Position numbers and translations under genes: made by a program
The notes under the pieces: model-generated
What the model was told of the DNA's origin: nothing
Database searches by the model: none
What the model saw: only the letters and a program-made list of their open reading frames with translations
Origin: Lewinellaceae bacterium
Lineage (GTDB): Bacteria; Bacteroidota; Bacteroidia; Chitinophagales; Saprospiraceae
DNA length: 64,000 bases
Direction: 5' to 3'
NCBI GenBank assembly: GCA_020636005.1
Contig: JACJYR010000001.1
Span: 2,242,001-2,306,000 of the forward strand
Shown here: one piece after another, positions 7,020 to 15,638 of the stretch
Layout: each line of letters starts with the position of its first letter
Position numbering within the stretch: the stretch's first letter is position 1

Positions 7020-8135
7020 TCAGTTGCTCAACATCACCGGCATCACCAGCATCAAGATCTCTTCGCCATCCTCCCCCTCTCCGGGCAATAGGATACCAGC
7101 ACGGGACGGCGTTGAAAGTTCCATTTTTACTTCGTCCGATTCCAGGACACCCAACATTTCAATCAGGAATTTTGCATTGAAACCGATGGTAACGGGGTTG
7201 CCTTCATAAGTACACGAAAGCTGTTCCGCCGCTTCGTTCGAGAAATCAAGATCTTGGGCAGAAACGGTAAGGCTATCGGGAGAAATATCGAGGATGACCT
7301 GGTTGGTGGTCTTATTGGCGTAGATGGCAATCCGCTTGAGGGAGCTTTGCAGATCCGTGCGCCTGATGGTCAGCGTATTGGGGTTATCCACCGGGATGAC
7401 GGCATTGTAATCGGGATAGCGGGCATCTATCAACCTGCAGACAAGATGGGTATCGTCAAAAGTAAAAAAAGCATTGGCCTTGTCGAATGACATCTTGACA
7501 TCGCCATTTTGGGGCAGTGCGTTTTTCAATAAGTTCAACGCTTTTTTGGGTATGATAAAAGAAGTGGCCACTTCGCTCGAAAGGTTCATAAAGCTGTACC
7601 GCACCAGCTTGTGCGCATCCGTTGATACAAAAGTGAGCTTGTTGAAATCCAGTGACACATATACCCCCGTCATAGCAGGGCGCAGTTCATCGTTGCTGGT
7701 AGCAAACAGGGTTTTGTTAATAGCCTTGGTAAGGGTACTTGCCGGCACATTGACAGTATCTACCTTGTCGGATTCAGGGATACGGGGATAATCCTGCCCG
7801 TTTTCACCCGCCAAACGATATTTGCCGTAAGCAGAAGTGATGGTAATCCCAAACGTTTCATCTTCCACCGCAATGGTGATCGGTTGCTCGGGCAATGCCT
7901 TCAGGGTGTCGAGTAAAATTTTAGCGGGAATGGCCACGGTGCCGTCGCCATCGGACATGACCTCCAGCTTATTGGTGATGGAGGTCTCCAGGTCAGTTGC
8001 GGCAATGGTCAATTGGTTCTTTTTGATGGAAAAAAGAAAGTCGTCCAAAATAGGCAGTACCGGGCTGGTAGAAATAGCCCCGCTGGCCACCTGCAACTGT
8101 TTGAGCAACTCGGAAGAGGATACGCTGAACTTCAT
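7020..8135 (-). CDS. dnaN: DNA polymerase III beta subunit (sliding clamp)
   Basis: 371 residues from the ATG at 8135, where the family N-terminus MKFSVSSSELLKQL begins. A longer in-frame start at 8210 would add 25 residues that do not fit and would overlap the promoter region. The three clamp domains are seen as the repeated pattern of DLETSI, RLAGENGQDYPRIP, STDAHKLVRY, RYPDYNAVIP and the C-terminal LLPGEGEDGEEILMLVMPVM. It encircles DNA and tethers replicative polymerase. It is not next to dnaA or recF here, as is common in Bacteroidota, but parS and DnaA-box clusters lie within 36 kb. Confidence 0.97.
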   Translation of the reverse strand: MKFSVSSSELLKQLQVASGAISTSPVLPILDDFLFSIKKNQLTIAATDLETSITNKLEVMSDGDGTVAIPAKILLDTLKALPEQPITIAVEDETFGITITSAYGKYRLAGENGQDYPRIPESDKVDTVNVPASTLTKAINKTLFATSNDELRPAMTGVYVSLDFNKLTFVSTDAHKLVRYSFMNLSSEVATSFIIPKKALNLLKNALPQNGDVKMSFDKANAFFTFDDTHLVCRLIDARYPDYNAVIPVDNPNTLTIRRTDLQSSLKRIAIYANKTTNQVILDISPDSLTVSAQDLDFSNEAAEQLSCTYEGNPVTIGFNAKFLIEMLGVLESDEVKMELSTPSRAGILLPGEGEDGEEILMLVMPVMLSN

Positions 8136-8163
8136 AAAAGGCTCTGATTTTGTTGGATTTGCG

Positions 8164-8198
8164 CAAAAATAGCGGTTGATAATATAAGCGGCGGCAAA
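8164..8198 (-). promoter_or_regulatory. Candidate dnaN promoter
   Basis: On the minus strand, TATTTTTG (complement of 8164-8171) fits the TAnnTTTG -7 element. TTTG (complement of 8195-8198) sits 23 bp further upstream as a possible -33 element. The expected start of transcription is about 20 bases before the dnaN ATG. A second -7-like TACTTTTG overlaps at 8195-8202. Confidence 0.4.
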
Positions 8199-8313
8199 AG
8201 TAATCAACAAGATGTTGAAAAGTAACCATTAGTTGACATTCCTTTGCTACTGGGTTTGGGTCAAAATAACCACCTTTGACCGAAAAGCCCATTCGCTTGA
8301 ACTTTAACAGATC

Positions 8314-11300
8314 ATGCTGACCATGCGCATTTTAAATATGACCATTACCAGAGGAATTTTTTGCCTGCTCGCTTTTACCGTTCCATCCCTTGGTTTTTCG
8401 CAAATCGAAGACAACTTTTCAGATGGCGACCTGACCAACAACCCCACCTGGCAGGGCAATACTGGCAACTTCCAGGTAAATGCCCAGATGGAACTGCAAC
8501 TCAATGCCCCAACCGCAGGCACTTCCCTGCTGTATGTTCCTACCCAAATCGCCGATAGCTCAATTTGGGAATTGTACTTCCGCATGGAATTTGACCCCTC
8601 CACTTCCAACTACCTGAAAATTTACCTGCAATCCGACAGCCCCGACCTTCCCGCAGCAAACGGCTACTATCTGCTCGTTGGCGAAAGCGGCAGCGAAGAT
8701 GCGCTCAAATTTTACCGTCAGGATGCAGGCTCGTCAATGCTCCTGGCCGCCGGCACACTGGCCGGCGTGGCCTCCAATCCCGAAGTCCGCATAAAGCTGA
8801 CCAGGGAGGTTGGCGGCCTCTGGACGATGGCAGCCGATTTCACTGGCGGGTTCAACTACGCCCAGGAGTTCCAGGTGACGGACGCTGCATACGGCAGTGG
8901 CAGCTACTTTTTTGGGGTTCAGTGCGTATATACCGATTCCAGAAAAGATGCTTACTACTTTGACGATGTGCGGGTGGCCGAATTGCTGCCCGATACCACA
9001 CCGCCCTCGCTCGTAGCCGCTAACCCCGTTTCCGCAACGGAGGTAGATGTTGTTTTCAGCGAGCCGCTCGAAGTAGCCTCCGCAACGGAACCTGCCAACT
9101 TCCTCTTAGACAATGGCATCGGCGAACCGGCTGCTGCTGTTTTGGATGCAGTTGATAAAACACTTGTTCACCTCACGCTCGCCAACCCGCTGGTCAGTTT
9201 ATCCAATTACACACTGACAACCAGTGGGCTGGCCGATCTCAATGGAAATCTCAGCCCCACAGAATCCACCACTTTTAGTTATATCGAAATAGCACAGGCG
9301 GTGCAATATGACATCCTGATCAATGAAATCATGGCAGACCCCGACCCCGTGGTGGCTTTGCCGGGAAAAGAGTTTATTGAATTATACAACCGCAGCAACA
9401 AGGTGATTGACCTGGCCGGCTTTGGTTTTTCAAATGGCGGTACGCCCCAGGTTTTCCCTTCCTACCAAATGCTGCCCGGCAGCTACGTTTTGGTTTGCGA
9501 TGATTCAAATGTGGGCCTGTTTGCCCCCTACGGCGAGGTAATTGGCTTGCCCACTTTCCCAGCCCTTGTCAATTCCGGCGACGACCTCTCGCTGACCGGC
9601 CCCGCCGGCGACCCCATCCATTTTGTAAGTTACACCCTTGCCTCGTACATGGACAACGGAAAAGCAGATGGCGGCTGGACGCTGGAACTCGTTAACCCCC
9701 TTTCCCCCTGTATCGGAGAAGCCAATTGGCGGGCATCCACCGATTCCAGGGGCGGTACTCCCGGCCAGCCCAATGCTGTTTTAAACGCACAGGCAGATGA
9801 GACCGGACCTGAACTGACGCAAGTCATTGCCTCTGTAAATAACCCTACCCAAGTACAACTTTTCTTTAATGAGACTTTGGACAAACCAGCTTCGGAAAAC
9901 CCTGCCCATTACCTCATCAACAACGGCGTGGTCATTCTGGGCGCCAGCCTTTTGCCGCCAGGCAACCATACGGTTTTGCTCCAATTGTCGGCCCCGCTGG
10001 AAACCAGGACATCTTACGAAGCCACTGTGCTGGATAACGTGACCGATTGTTCTGGAAATCCCATCGGAAGCAGTAACAGTTTGCCATTTGTACTGCCGGA
10101 ACCCGCTGGGCCTTATGATATTGCAATCAATGAAATCATGGCAGACCCCAACCCGGTAGTGGCACTTCCGGATGTTGAGTTCATTGAATTGTACAACCGG
10201 AGCGACAAAGTAATTGACCTGAAAGGATTGGGATTGTCCAATGGCGGTTCCCCTCAGGTTTTCCCCAGCCACCTGCTGCAGCCTGGCGGTTTTGTGCTGG
10301 TTTGCAGCAGCGCCCTGGAAGATTCCCTGGCCAGCTATGGCGATGTCATCGGCCTTCCATCCTTCCCGGCCCTTACAAATACAAATGGGGAACTCAACTT
10401 GACAAGCCCCTCGGGAGCAACTATTGATTTTGTCATTTATTCGCTGGCCTCCTACAAGGACAGTGGGAAGCAGGATGGCGGCTGGTCGCTTGAGCTTATT
10501 AACCCACTCTCACCCTGTGCAGGAGATGGCAACTGGAGGGCTTCCCAAAACCTGCTTGGCGGTACGCCCGGCCAGCCCAACTCGGTGCTCATGGCAGTTG
10601 ATGAAATGGATGGCCCTGTTTTGACGAGGGTTTCAACTTCCATCGACAAGCCCTCGCAAGTCAGGTTATATTTTGATGAAAAGCTCGAAGCTTCCAGCGC
10701 AGCAGTAGCAGCCAATTATAGTATCAGCAACGGTTTGTCCGTCGTCACCGCCACGTTATTACCACCCTCCAATACCGAGGTAGATTTGCAATTTGACAAA
10801 GAAATGGCCCCCGGGACGATTTATGAGGTCATTGTGGGCACGATGGTCGCCGACTGCATAGGCAATGAATCTGTTACGACATCAAAACTGCCGTTTGCAC
10901 TGCCTGAAACCATAGCTCCCAACGATATCATCATCAATGAAATCCTCTTCAACCCGGAAACCGGCGGAGCGGACTTCCTGGAAATATACAACCGCTCCGA
11001 CAAAATTTTCAACCTCTCCAATCTCAGTATCGGCAACCTCCAAGCAGGCATTGATACGACTACAACGACCATTGACAAAGACCGCCTCCTCTTTCCCAAC
11101 AGCTATGCCGTGTTTACGGAAAACAGGGGAGACATACTTAGCCGCTATCTAGTCAAGGACGAAAATGCCTTGATTGAAAACGACCTGCCTGCCTTCAACA
11201 ATGATCTGGGGAACGTGACGCTTTTCAGGGCAGACACCGTCCTGGCTGTTATTATTGATGCGTTTGACTACGACGAAAATTTTCACAACCCCCTATTGAA

Positions 11301-11763
11301 CAACGTGGATGGCGTCTCACTGGAACGGCTCAACCCCAACACACAAACCCAGGACAAGAACAACTGGCACTCTGCCGCAGCATCGGCGGGCTTTGCCACG
11401 CCTACCTACCTGAATTCCCAATTCTTACCAGGCCAGCCCGTCGCTGATGATTTTTTTGAAATCTCCGAGCCTACTTTCTCCCCCGACGGAGATGGGTACA
11501 AAGATTTTTTATCCATCAATTACAACATGGATAAACCAGGCTACTCCGCCAAAGTCAAAATCTTCGATGCCGAGGGCAGGTTGGTAAAAATGCTCGCCAA
11601 CAATGAACTGCTCGCCGCCAGTGGCTTCCTCCGCTGGGACGGCGACACCGACGATGGAGCCAAGGCCAGGATCGGCATTTATGTTCTTTGGATCGAACTG
11701 TTCCATCCAGACGGCGACAGGCGGGACTTCAAGAAAGTATGCGTAGTGGCTGGAAAACTTTGA
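8314..11763 (+). CDS. Large secreted protein with three lamin-tail domains and Ig-like repeats
   Basis: 1149 residues. Several Met codons open the frame (8314, 8323, 8338); the signal peptide ends near GFSQ, so the exact start is uncertain. A laminin-G/concanavalin-like region spans about 30-225, then three alternating units. Each has an SbsA-type Ig-like domain and a lamin tail domain beginning INEIMADP or INEILFNP (about residues 335, 605 and 873). The first two lamin tails are near copies. The C-terminal 100 residues (FSPDGDGYKDF, FDAEGRLVK, WDGDTDDG, GIYVLWIEL) form a FlgD/CHU_C-like domain typical of T9SS cargo. Likely surface-attached or secreted; lamin tails occur in bacterial DNA-associated or adhesive exoproteins. 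Confidence 0.85.
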   Translation: MLTMRILNMTITRGIFCLLAFTVPSLGFSQIEDNFSDGDLTNNPTWQGNTGNFQVNAQMELQLNAPTAGTSLLYVPTQIADSSIWELYFRMEFDPSTSNYLKIYLQSDSPDLPAANGYYLLVGESGSEDALKFYRQDAGSSMLLAAGTLAGVASNPEVRIKLTREVGGLWTMAADFTGGFNYAQEFQVTDAAYGSGSYFFGVQCVYTDSRKDAYYFDDVRVAELLPDTTPPSLVAANPVSATEVDVVFSEPLEVASATEPANFLLDNGIGEPAAAVLDAVDKTLVHLTLANPLVSLSNYTLTTSGLADLNGNLSPTESTTFSYIEIAQAVQYDILINEIMADPDPVVALPGKEFIELYNRSNKVIDLAGFGFSNGGTPQVFPSYQMLPGSYVLVCDDSNVGLFAPYGEVIGLPTFPALVNSGDDLSLTGPAGDPIHFVSYTLASYMDNGKADGGWTLELVNPLSPCIGEANWRASTDSRGGTPGQPNAVLNAQADETGPELTQVIASVNNPTQVQLFFNETLDKPASENPAHYLINNGVVILGASLLPPGNHTVLLQLSAPLETRTSYEATVLDNVTDCSGNPIGSSNSLPFVLPEPAGPYDIAINEIMADPNPVVALPDVEFIELYNRSDKVIDLKGLGLSNGGSPQVFPSHLLQPGGFVLVCSSALEDSLASYGDVIGLPSFPALTNTNGELNLTSPSGATIDFVIYSLASYKDSGKQDGGWSLELINPLSPCAGDGNWRASQNLLGGTPGQPNSVLMAVDEMDGPVLTRVSTSIDKPSQVRLYFDEKLEASSAAVAANYSISNGLSVVTATLLPPSNTEVDLQFDKEMAPGTIYEVIVGTMVADCIGNESVTTSKLPFALPETIAPNDIIINEILFNPETGGADFLEIYNRSDKIFNLSNLSIGNLQAGIDTTTTTIDKDRLLFPNSYAVFTENRGDILSRYLVKDENALIENDLPAFNNDLGNVTLFRADTVLAVIIDAFDYDENFHNPLLNNVDGVSLERLNPNTQTQDKNNWHSAAASAGFATPTYLNSQFLPGQPVADDFFEISEPTFSPDGDGYKDFLSINYNMDKPGYSAKVKIFDAEGRLVKMLANNELLAASGFLRWDGDTDDGAKARIGIYVLWIELFHPDGDRRDFKKVCVVAGKL

Positions 11764-12149
11764 AGCTTTTAGCATGTCTTGCCACACCTGGTTTTCCATT
11801 CAGTGTGGTAATCAATTCAGGATGAAAAAACTGTGGGCAAAGCTTCACCGGATAAATGCGTCGCCAAATCAACGTCCCCCAACATTTCTGACCTAAACTG
11901 CAATCCCTTCACCGGGACGTTAAAATGCGTTAATTACCAGTAAAAAATCCTTAAGCCTACGGCCTTTGCGGGGAAAGGTGTTAGTTATTTCGTTTGCAGG
12001 GCATAGGGGATTTTTCTCCCCGAACGCATCAAAATAGAGCCGGATTGAATTTGATGACTGGAGGAAGGGGAAAACAAAACAACTGTGGTTCCCAAATGCC
12101 AATCAATACAGACAGTGGTTCTTTTTTTATCAACATCTAAAGTCTAATT
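11764..12149 (+). other. Gene-free stretch between exoprotein and lipoprotein genes
   Basis: 386 bp. No RNA gene, repeat or convincing terminator is visible. The short open frame on the minus strand (11920-12102) has no recognisable features. The last 60 bases are AT-rich and probably carry the promoter of the lipoprotein at 12150. Confidence 0.4.
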
Positions 12150-12692
12150 ATGAAAACGCTGAACCTTTTAGTGCTTTCAACGCTCAGCCTGGTCTTGTTG
12201 GGTTCGTGCAGCACCCGCCTCACTTATTTCACCCAAGATCTCTACGAGCGCTACAACTGGTCGGAGAATGACCTCAAAAAAATCCAGTTCTATGTCTCCC
12301 AGGACATCGTACTGAAAAGGGAATTAAAAGGAGGCTCTTCCGATATCGTTTCCGGCACCATCAAAATTGAAGATGGGCGCCAGATCGAAGAAGTCATCAT
12401 CAGAAAAGGGACGCCGGGAGCCTTTATCTTCAGCCCAAAATCGGAACGGTTCGCCATAGGCTTTGAGGATAGCAATGAACGTTACCTGATGTTCGGCCCC
12501 AGCCCAAAATTCAGCGACCGCTACGTGATGCTTGCCTCCGACTGGAACAGGCGCACGGGGGAAGTGACCTACGACAACAAAAAATGGCGGGTATCCAGCG
12601 ACGATGCCTTTGCAGCTTTGTTGGTTGATTTGAGAAAAATCAGCAAGGTGGACGTGAATTCGAGGGTAGCCAAAGGCAGAAAAGTGGATTGA
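12150..12692 (+). CDS. Hypothetical lipoprotein
   Basis: 180 residues. A signal peptide with lipobox LLGSC (Cys20) predicts lipidation. The following CSTRLTYFTQDLYERYNWSENDLKKIQFYVSQDI resembles the start of several Bacteroidota lipoproteins of unknown function in which a Y-x-x-D-L-Y sequence is followed by beta strands. Residues 60-150 are rich in alternating hydrophobic residues (EEVIIRKGTPGAF, RFAIGFED), suggesting a beta-sandwich. No catalytic motif is seen. It stands alone between the lamin-tail exoprotein and the convergent cinA gene. The function is unknown. Confidence 0.8.
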   Translation: MKTLNLLVLSTLSLVLLGSCSTRLTYFTQDLYERYNWSENDLKKIQFYVSQDIVLKRELKGGSSDIVSGTIKIEDGRQIEEVIIRKGTPGAFIFSPKSERFAIGFEDSNERYLMFGPSPKFSDRYVMLASDWNRRTGEVTYDNKKWRVSSDDAFAALLVDLRKISKVDVNSRVAKGRKVD

Positions 12693-12739
12693 TAGGCGGG
12701 GCTGGTCAGGTTGATAAGGTGAAAGCGGCTTTTGCCAAC

Positions 12740-13984
12740 CTAATCAGCCCTCAAAAACAGCCGCAGTAGATTCAGCCCCTGGATAGCGGTGTACTGTATA
12801 TTCCGTAGCCTGTCCTTTCCTAATTGTAGTTTTTTGGTCTCGATGCGATCCTTATTGCCGACTGCCAACCAAATGGTGCCAACTGGTTTTTCCGGTGTCC
12901 CTCCAGTCGGGCCGGCGATGCCGGAAGTGGCGATGGCAATATCTGTTTTTAACAACCTGATGGCGCCGGCCACCATCTCCCGGACAGTCTCTTCGCTTAC
13001 GGCCCCGTGATTTTTGAGCGTATCCTCTCCAACGCCCAACTGCTTCATTTTTACTTCGTTGGCATAAGAAACAATGCTGCCCAAAAAATAATCGGACGAA
13101 CCGGAAACACTGGTAATCAGATGTGCCAAATAGCCACCTGTGCAGCTTTCGGCAGTAGAGAGGGTGAGGCCATGTTTCCGCAGGGTTTCTCCAATGGCGC
13201 TTTCAAGCGTGTCTTCGTCGTAGCCGACAATCAGTTCCGGCGGCAGGAGCCCTTCCATCTCCCGGAATTTTTCTTCCAGTGTTTTTTTGACAAACCCCTC
13301 ATCTGCATCCGAAACGGTCAGGCGCAGGCGTACCCGGCCAATGGCGGGCAGGTAGGCCAACTTGACATAGCCGGGAAGGCTGTCTTCAAAATCCTTCAGG
13401 TATTCCGCAATCATGGATTCACCTTCGCCGGCTGTGAGCAGGGTGCGGTGGGCAGTAGGCAGGTTGTTAAATCGCCGCTGCAACCTTGGCAACACTTCGT
13501 ACTGCATCAGGTATTCCATTTCAAAAGGCACACCGGGCATGGATACGACCACTTTGCCGTTTTCTTCGAACCACATCCCGGGTGCTGATCCCATTTTATT
13601 GGTCAGCACGGTGGCGTTGAGCGGCACAAAGCATTGATCCCGCAGGGCGTCGGTCATCGGTCGGTTCAATTTTTCCAAAATGCGGTTCAGGCGCTCCAGG
13701 GTATCCTGGTGGAAAACGAAACCTGTGCCATAGAATTTGGCCAAAGCCTTTTTTGTTATGTCGTCCTTGGTAGGGCCGAGGCCGCCGGTGATGAGCACGG
13801 CATCTGCTTTACGCGTGGCCGAGTCCAGTGCGTCCAGCATGTCATCCAGGTTGTCGCCAACGGTGGTTTTCCCGGTGACCTGAGCACCGATTTCGAGCAG
13901 GAACTGGGCCATTCGGGCTGAATTGGTATCAATGACCTGGCCGATGAGCAATTCGTCTCCAATGGTGAGGATGTGGATTTTCAT
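12740..13984 (-). CDS. cinA: CinA-like protein (molybdopterin-binding domain plus NMN deamidase domain)
   Basis: 414 residues, the full CinA length. The N-terminal MoCF-like domain (about 1-170) shows LTIGDELLIGQVIDTNS and VLITGGLGPTKDD. The C-terminal amidase domain (about 255-410) has TLSTAESCTGGYLAHLIT and ATSGIAGPTGG, the signature of nicotinamide-nucleotide amidases (PncC). It probably deamidates NMN in pyridine-nucleotide recycling; the N-terminal domain may act as an ADP-ribose pyrophosphatase, as in characterised CinA proteins. It is followed upstream on the same strand by birA with a 52-bp gap, so the two may be co-transcribed. Confidence 0.93.
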   Translation of the reverse strand: MKIHILTIGDELLIGQVIDTNSARMAQFLLEIGAQVTGKTTVGDNLDDMLDALDSATRKADAVLITGGLGPTKDDITKKALAKFYGTGFVFHQDTLERLNRILEKLNRPMTDALRDQCFVPLNATVLTNKMGSAPGMWFEENGKVVVSMPGVPFEMEYLMQYEVLPRLQRRFNNLPTAHRTLLTAGEGESMIAEYLKDFEDSLPGYVKLAYLPAIGRVRLRLTVSDADEGFVKKTLEEKFREMEGLLPPELIVGYDEDTLESAIGETLRKHGLTLSTAESCTGGYLAHLITSVSGSSDYFLGSIVSYANEVKMKQLGVGEDTLKNHGAVSEETVREMVAGAIRLLKTDIAIATSGIAGPTGGTPEKPVGTIWLAVGNKDRIETKKLQLGKDRLRNIQYTAIQGLNLLRLFLRAD

Positions 13985-14036
13985 TGTTGGGTGTTAGCAA
14001 TTCATTGAGCAAGAGGTTAGCGCTCGTAGAACCTTG

Positions 14037-14801
14037 TTAACTGTGGCAAAACCTGATTTCTTTATGGTCAAATGTTTCTTCCTGATGCTGCACAGAGATA
14101 ATGAGCCGACCGGATGCTGTAACTCCCGAGATCCGGCCCATAAAATTATCCCCGTTTGCACGTTGGAATAACGCATCTTCGTCAAAGCGGTAGAGCGCCT
14201 CCAGGTAACTGTGTTGCAAAGGAACTATTTTCCCCGATTTAAGTTGAAGGTACCGCTTTTCGACAAACTGGAGCAAGGGTGCAATCAGCCCGCCCAGATC
14301 GTAAAATTTGCCATTTTCCAGGAAAAAAGAAGTAGGGTTCGGCGGGTTGCTTTTGAAAGATTCCTGATTGACATTGATGCCGATTCCTGCCACGCTTGAA
14401 CGCAGATGGCTGCCAGCGATGCTGTTCTGGATGAGGATGCCTGCAACTTTCTTTTGCCCCACGTAGATGTCGTTTGGCCATTTGATCCTGGCCTTTTCAC
14501 CAAAAAAACTGAACACCAGATCGTACACCGCCAGCGAGATGGCCTGGCTGAACTGGAATTGCAGATGAGCAGGCAAAAATGAAGGATACAGGATAATGCT
14601 GAGGGAGATGTTTTTCCCGGGTTCACTCTCCCAACTACTGCCAATTTGTCCTCTCCCATTGGTTTGATGGAGGGTTGAAATGACGGTGCCCTCAGATGGT
14701 TTGCTTTTTGTTAAAAGATCCAAGGCAAATGAATTGGTGGAATCAACCTGCGGCAGGTCGTGAAAAACCTGCCCCACGAACAGGGTGTAGAATCTCTGCA
14801 A
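14037..14801 (-). CDS. birA: Biotin--[acetyl-CoA-carboxylase] ligase
   Basis: 254 residues. QVDSTNSFA binds the adenylate; NGRGQIGSSWES is the biotin-binding GRGxxGxxW loop; KWPNDIYVGQKKVAGIL carries the catalytic Lys. There is no N-terminal DNA-binding helix, so it is a monofunctional (class I) ligase that loads biotin on carboxylases without acting as repressor. The most upstream start is TTG at 14801; a GTG start eight codons later (VGQVF) is also possible. It is divergent from rsfS, the usual Bacteroidota neighbourhood of birA, rsfS and ftsH. Confidence 0.94.
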   Translation of the reverse strand: MQRFYTLFVGQVFHDLPQVDSTNSFALDLLTKSKPSEGTVISTLHQTNGRGQIGSSWESEPGKNISLSIILYPSFLPAHLQFQFSQAISLAVYDLVFSFFGEKARIKWPNDIYVGQKKVAGILIQNSIAGSHLRSSVAGIGINVNQESFKSNPPNPTSFFLENGKFYDLGGLIAPLLQFVEKRYLQLKSGKIVPLQHSYLEALYRFDEDALFQRANGDNFMGRISGVTASGRLIISVQHQEETFDHKEIRFCHS

Positions 14802-14880
14802 AAGAAAATTATTTGTACTTTTATCCTTTAAAAGTTCCCGTGCCCGAACAATCGGGCGAAACTTTTATTCTATGAACCTT

Positions 14881-14943
14881 GGGAATTTAGAAACCCTGGA
14901 CTATCGCACAGCTTTTGCAAAAGCCCAGGTCTCTAAATTGCCC
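14881..14943 (+). repeat. Long imperfect inverted repeat in the birA/rsfS divergent region
   Basis: The outer arms GGGAATTTAGA...CCTGG and CCAGG...TCTAAATTGCCC pair over about 17 bp. Between them lies a perfect 14-bp palindrome, GCTTTTGCAAAAGC. Transcripts of either strand could fold into a branched structure. It lies 80 bp from the birA start and 87 bp from the rsfS start. Confidence 0.6.
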
Positions 14944-15029
14944 ATTATCAACCACGGGCGGCCAGGGCGCTGCAAAAGTCTTTCAACATCCTCTTTCGCC
15001 CGGCGGCCAAAACTAAACAAATCTCCATT

Positions 15030-15416
15030 TTGAGTGTACAAGCCCTTTTAAAAAGAAATCCCTCCCAGCTAGAACAAATCAATGATCTCATTATCGACAG
15101 CATCCAGGACATTAAAGGCAAGAACATCGTGAAACTGGACTTGCGCAACCTGGACGACGCCCCAACTGATTTTTTCATCATTTGTGAAGGTGACTCCAAT
15201 ACGCAGGTGAGGGCAATCGCCGGCAACATACACAAGCGGCTGAAAGATGAGATGGGCCAGGCTCCATTGCACGTAGAAGGCAGGCAAAATGCCCGGTGGA
15301 TTTGCCTGGATTTTTTCACCACGGTAGTCCATGTCTTCTACAAGGAAACCCGCCAGTTTTACGAACTGGAAGACCTCTGGAGCGATGCAAAATTCACGGA
15401 ATACGAGAACCTTTAG
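15030..15416 (+). CDS. rsfS: Ribosome silencing factor RsfS
   Basis: 128 residues, normal for the RsfS/DUF143 family. Landmarks are KGKNIVKLDLRNL, APTDFFIICEGDSNTQVRAIAGNI, WICLDFFTTVVHVF and FYELEDLWSDA. It binds ribosomal protein uL14 on the 50S subunit and blocks subunit joining in slow growth. The only start that keeps the conserved N-terminus is TTG at 15030; no ATG or GTG lies upstream in frame. The stop codon TAG is also the first bases of a dispersed repeat. Divergent birA is upstream and ftsH follows. Confidence 0.94.
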   Translation: MSVQALLKRNPSQLEQINDLIIDSIQDIKGKNIVKLDLRNLDDAPTDFFIICEGDSNTQVRAIAGNIHKRLKDEMGQAPLHVEGRQNARWICLDFFTTVVHVFYKETRQFYELEDLWSDAKFTEYENL

Positions 15417-15528
15417 TAACAATGAAAAAATAACTTCACCATTTTGATTTTGAAAACCCCAGTACTGGAGGGTTTTTTAAAAATAATCCCGATTTCACAT
15501 CGGGATTATTTTTCCTTCGATCCTTAAG
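15414..15528 (-). repeat. Dispersed two-hairpin repeat, copy B (inverted)
   Basis: Begins within the rsfS stop codon (TAGTAAC) and ends CCTTCGATCCTTAAG. It carries both hairpins complete: GAAAACCC...GGGTTTT around CCAGTACTGG, and AATAATCCCGAT-TTCAC-ATCGGGATTATT with a 12-bp perfect stem followed by a T run. In this position it should terminate rsfS transcription. Confidence 0.85.
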
Positions 15529-15591
15529 TCGCATTTTTAACCAAAACCATCGAAAACGTACAGGGAAAATAGTCAAGTGCCAAACGAACTG

Positions 15592-15599
15592 TATTTTTG
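15592..15599 (+). promoter_or_regulatory. ftsH: -7 element upstream of ftsH
   Basis: TATTTTTG fits TAnnTTTG, 40 bp before the ftsH ATG and downstream of the copy B repeat, so ftsH is probably transcribed separately from rsfS. No clear -33 TTG is visible. Confidence 0.4.
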
Positions 15600-15638
15600 T
15601 TTGTTAATGTGGCACAATTGCTTAGATAAAAAAAATAA

